Below, in pieces: positions 13,495-15,608 of a DNA stretch of 15,608 nt. A model generated the notes under the pieces. The model ran no database searches, was not told the origin of the DNA, and worked only from the letters and a program-made list of their open reading frames with translations. The position numbers and the translations under genes were made by a program. The number at the start of each line of letters is the position of its first letter. Within the stretch, counting starts at the first letter, position 1. The DNA is from Thaumarchaeota archaeon UBA160 (GTDB lineage: Archaea; Thermoproteota; Nitrososphaeria; Conexivisphaerales; UBA164): contig DAXX01000006.1 of assembly GCA_002506605.1 (NCBI GenBank), positions 1 through 15,608 of the forward strand, written 5' to 3'.

Positions 13495-13878
13495 ATGATA
13501 AGTGGAAACAACCCAAAGGAAAAAGGTGTTGTAGAGGAGGGTAAGATAACTATTGCTGAGATTGAAGTTCAATCTATAGTTCCGTCACTGGTAAGGCACA
13601 TAATAAAGAGGTATCTAAAAAAGGTTGGGCTCATTAACATTAACGTAACTCATAGAGTTGGGAACACGCCATTTACATTAAAACTTGTGATTGAGGCAAA
13701 TGTAAGTAAACCGCTTTCCAGAGAACAGAAGAACAGGATAAACTACTTGGTCTCAACGCTTGAATACCTCGTTGCACAGTTAAACGGAAACGGTTCAAAG
13801 CTTGATCCTGAAGAGCTAAGGACGGCGCTTGCCAAAGTTGAACCTTCTTTAAGAAAGGTATATTACAAGTTAAACTGA
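13495..13878 (+). CDS. Hypothetical 127-aa soluble protein
   Basis: I do not recognise this protein. It has a polar N-terminus (1-15) and then a compact mixed fold: strand KITIAEIEVQ (17-26), helix SLVRHIIKRYLKKV (31-44), strand INININVTH and strand FTLKLVIEANV (60-70), a long helix from about 76 to 97 (REQKNRINYLVSTLEYLVAQL), and a C-terminal helical part with LDPEELRTALAKVEPSLRKV. It is rich in Lys and Arg, with no Cys, no signal peptide and no membrane segment. A nucleic-acid- or protein-binding adaptor is possible, but this is a guess. It stands alone with its own palindromic promoter, and its 3' end faces the DHA2 exporter gene 5 nt away. Confidence 0.75.
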   Translation: MISGNNPKEKGVVEEGKITIAEIEVQSIVPSLVRHIIKRYLKKVGLININVTHRVGNTPFTLKLVIEANVSKPLSREQKNRINYLVSTLEYLVAQLNGNGSKLDPEELRTALAKVEPSLRKVYYKLN

Positions 13879-13879
13879 A

Positions 13880-13893
13880 TTTTTTATTTTTTT
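13880..13893 (+). terminator. T-rich terminator after the 127-aa gene
   Basis: TTTTTTATTTTTTT starts 2 nt after the stop codon and enters the last codons of the convergent exporter gene. Confidence 0.45.
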
Positions 13894-15323
13894 CTGTTTT
13901 CCTTACCCCTTAGCAAAGAAAATACTATAGCAACAAACATAAGTATGACAGAAAATTTGAATGAAGTTTCAATACCCTTCGTAAATGCATATGCAAAGCT
14001 TGAATTAAGTACGCTTGTTCCGAGAAATATTTCTTCTGCAAGATAAGATGGCATCGTTAGAGATGCTATGTATATAGAAATAGCAAAACTTATCACCATA
14101 CCTATATTAGCAAACATCCTTAAAGTTCCTGAAGCAGCACCATAATGCTCACGGGGAGCATTCGCCATTACTGCGCTGTTGTTTGCCGGGTAAAACATGC
14201 CTGAGCCTATACCGTTGATTGATGCTGCAAGAGTGATAATCCACAGCTGCGAATTTGGTGTCAAAAGCGAATACGTAAATATACCTATTGATTGTGCAAG
14301 CAGTCCTAAAGAGGCTGGTATCCTAGCTCCTATCCTGTCTGAGATCCTGCCCATAAATGGACCCAGCACGCCTCCTAATATATATCCAGGAACTACTAGC
14401 AAGCTCGCGTCAAATGGGCTCAGTCCCCTAACCCCTTGCAAATACATTATTACAAGGAAAAGCACGGAATAGTTAGCAAGAGCTTGAAGAAAAGCCGCCG
14501 ATATAGAACCAGATAAGACCCTGTTTTTAAGAAGTTTTAGGTTTATTATTGGGTCGCTAAACTTTATCTCATGATAAGCAAAAATTGCTAACAAAAACAA
14601 TCCCACAGCTATGGTGCTCTCTGTAAATGTGTTGAACCTTGTTCCGGCAGCTATAGTGAGGCCTACAAGGAGAAAGGTCAAAGAACCACCAAGAAGGGCT
14701 GAACCTCTTATGTCGAGCTTTTTGACAAGCTTTGGAGATCTTTCTTTTAGGTATTTATATCCAACATAAGTAGCAACAATGCCGATGGGCACATTTATTA
14801 AAAATATATAGCGCCATGAAATGTAGGTAACTATGATGCCGCCAAGCAGTATTCCAAGTATCGCACCAACGTTCCAACCCAACGCAGTATAGCCGTATGC
14901 TTGTCCCCTCCTGTTTGGGGGAAGCAAGTCCGCTATTACAGCTCCGCTGTTGCTGCTTATCAGCCCTCCTCCTATAGCCTGTATTCCCCTGAAAGCGAGA
15001 AGCATGAAAGCGTTTATTGAGGCGGCGCTCAGCGCAGAGCCTATGGTGAATATAAGAAAGCCTAAGTTGTAGAACCTAACCCTGCCATATTTGTCGCCCA
15101 TTCTGCCAAACTGCGTTGAAAGGACCGTCACGACCAGTATATAAACTAATATGACCCATACCATTTCTACGATATTAGCTTTCAGATCCTTCATCATAAC
15201 AGGAAGAGCAAGTATAACTATAGTTGAATCTATCGCGCTCATAAGAACACCTAAAACTATTACAACAAGACCTATTATCAGCTCGTTTCTTGGGATTTCG
15301 TATTCTTGAGATTTATAGTTCAT
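13884..15323 (-). CDS. DHA2-family MFS drug exporter (EmrB/QacA-like, 14 TM)
   Basis: 479 aa with about 14 transmembrane helices. The first helix carries the drug:H+ antiporter motif SAIDSTIVILALPVM (29-43) with D32. Motif A is GRMGDKYGR (73-81). The antiporter motif C region is GILLGGIIVTYISWRYIFLI, ending in the WRYIFLINVPIG sequence typical of EmrB/QacA. A second motif A-like loop is GRISDRIGAR. These proteins expel toxic cations, dyes, antibiotics or other organic compounds using the proton gradient; the substrate here is unknown. It is divergently transcribed from the next gene across an 83-nt region with GAYTTAAA repeats. No regulator lies beside it within the window. Confidence 0.92.
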   Translation of the reverse strand: MNYKSQEYEIPRNELIIGLVVIVLGVLMSAIDSTIVILALPVMMKDLKANIVEMVWVILVYILVVTVLSTQFGRMGDKYGRVRFYNLGFLIFTIGSALSAASINAFMLLAFRGIQAIGGGLISSNSGAVIADLLPPNRRGQAYGYTALGWNVGAILGILLGGIIVTYISWRYIFLINVPIGIVATYVGYKYLKERSPKLVKKLDIRGSALLGGSLTFLLVGLTIAAGTRFNTFTESTIAVGLFLLAIFAYHEIKFSDPIINLKLLKNRVLSGSISAAFLQALANYSVLFLVIMYLQGVRGLSPFDASLLVVPGYILGGVLGPFMGRISDRIGARIPASLGLLAQSIGIFTYSLLTPNSQLWIITLAASINGIGSGMFYPANNSAVMANAPREHYGAASGTLRMFANIGMVISFAISIYIASLTMPSYLAEEIFLGTSVLNSSFAYAFTKGIETSFKFSVILMFVAIVFSLLRGKENRKK

Positions 15324-15344
15324 CGACTTAAAAAAAGTGAATTT

Positions 15345-15376
15345 TTGATGACTTAAACTTTGTTGATGATTTAAAG
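15345..15376. repeat. Direct repeat TTGATGAYTTAAA in the exporter promoter region
   Basis: TTGATGACTTAAAC (15345-15358) and TTGATGATTTAAAG (15363-15376) match at 12 of 14 positions, 18 bp apart; GACTTAAA also occurs at 15325-15332. The first copy, read on the minus strand as GTTTAAGTC, is placed to be the TATA box of the exporter (about 32 bp before its ATG). They may be overlapping promoter and regulator sites. Confidence 0.4.
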
Positions 15377-15388
15377 CAAATATATAGC
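15377..15388 (+). promoter_or_regulatory. Putative TATA box of the right-end gene
   Basis: CAAATATATAGC is centred about 25 bp before the TTG at 15407, matching a leaderless start there. Confidence 0.4.
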
Positions 15389-15406
15389 TATAAAAAAGTT
15401 AATGCG

Positions 15407-15608
15407 TTGAACAGAATAGCTCTTGTATACAACGGCTCAAGCTACATAAGCGATTTATTGAACCTTTTAAAAAAGGTTTTAACGAATTCAGAAATCATAA
15501 CTTTGAGTCCAAACGAAAGCATTAATGGCTTTGATGCCTATGTTTTCAGCGGAAGGTCGTCAAGGAACCAAGTCACGCTAAAAGACACGTTCAGGTTAAT
15601 AAGAAATG
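15407..15608 (+). CDS. N-terminal part of a possible class I glutamine amidotransferase-like protein
   Basis: Frame open to the window edge, 67 codons. The likely start is TTG at 15407, because no ATG or GTG occurs in frame after the TGA at 15338-15340 and a TATA box lies 25 bp upstream. The opening strand NRIALVYNGSSYISDLL, followed by EIITLSPNESINGFDAYVFSGR, resembles the N-terminus of class I glutamine amidotransferases ('ilvvDngs.y...l.rrl', then 'dGiilSGGp'), although the SGGP turn is SGRSS here. The catalytic Cys/His/Glu would lie beyond the window, so the assignment is tentative. It is divergent from the DHA2 exporter. Confidence 0.55.
   Translation, partial: MNRIALVYNGSSYISDLLNLLKKVLTNSEIITLSPNESINGFDAYVFSGRSSRNQVTLKDTFRLIRN

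Noticed and set aside
1..15608. tRNA genes, CRISPR arrays, insertion sequences, dif-like site
   Set aside because: No T-loop/acceptor pattern, no regularly spaced repeats, no transposase or terminal inverted repeats, and no convincing 28-bp dif-like palindrome were seen by eye.

Overview
The window is archaeal chromosomal DNA, moderately AT-rich. The evidence is an archaeal-type SRP (7S) RNA, an Alba chromatin protein, an Sm-like protein followed by ribosomal protein eL37, archaeal-type AlaRS and LeuRS, a NadM-type NMN adenylyltransferase, pilin-like proteins with class III signal peptides, and TATA boxes about 26 bp upstream of many first genes (often with no leader). The strikingly GC-rich SRP RNA in AT-rich surroundings suggests a thermophile, and three MFS carriers in 15.6 kb would fit a heterotrophic, possibly acidophilic lifestyle. 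I cannot fix the lineage from sequence alone; a Thermoproteota/Marsarchaeota-like or Micrarchaeota-like archaeon are guesses.

Layout. 1-676 (minus): two type IV pilin-like genes overlapping by 4 nt, the second running off the window edge. 778-1688: a BFN (DUF151) protein and NadM, converging with overlapping stop codons. 1689-1849: divergent nadM/alba promoter region carrying an 11-bp inverted repeat. 1850-2761: Alba, then a convergent tyrosine recombinase that has only the catalytic domain. 2838-5427 (minus): a probable three-gene operon of an unrecognised 148-aa protein (possible winged helix), a class V aminotransferase and an MFS carrier. 5552-11362 (plus): alaS, the SRP RNA, and leuS. 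11414-11842 (plus): LSm and eL37. 11832-13016 (minus): a divergent MFS protein. 13017-13494: a 478-nt AT-rich region with no convincing gene but with palindromes and imperfect direct repeats. 13495-13878 (plus): an unrecognised 127-aa protein. 13884-15323 (minus): a 14-TM DHA2-type drug exporter. 15407-end (plus): the start of a possible class I glutamine amidotransferase-like protein.

Functionally most of the window is core information processing: tRNA charging, protein targeting, ribosome, RNA chaperone and chromatin. The parts least explained by known families are the 148-aa/aminotransferase/MFS operon, the minimal recombinase, the pilin pair, the 127-aa orphan with its palindromic promoter, and a motif (ATTATGAAC) found in the same orientation relative to transcription in front of nadM, alba and the aminotransferase operon.
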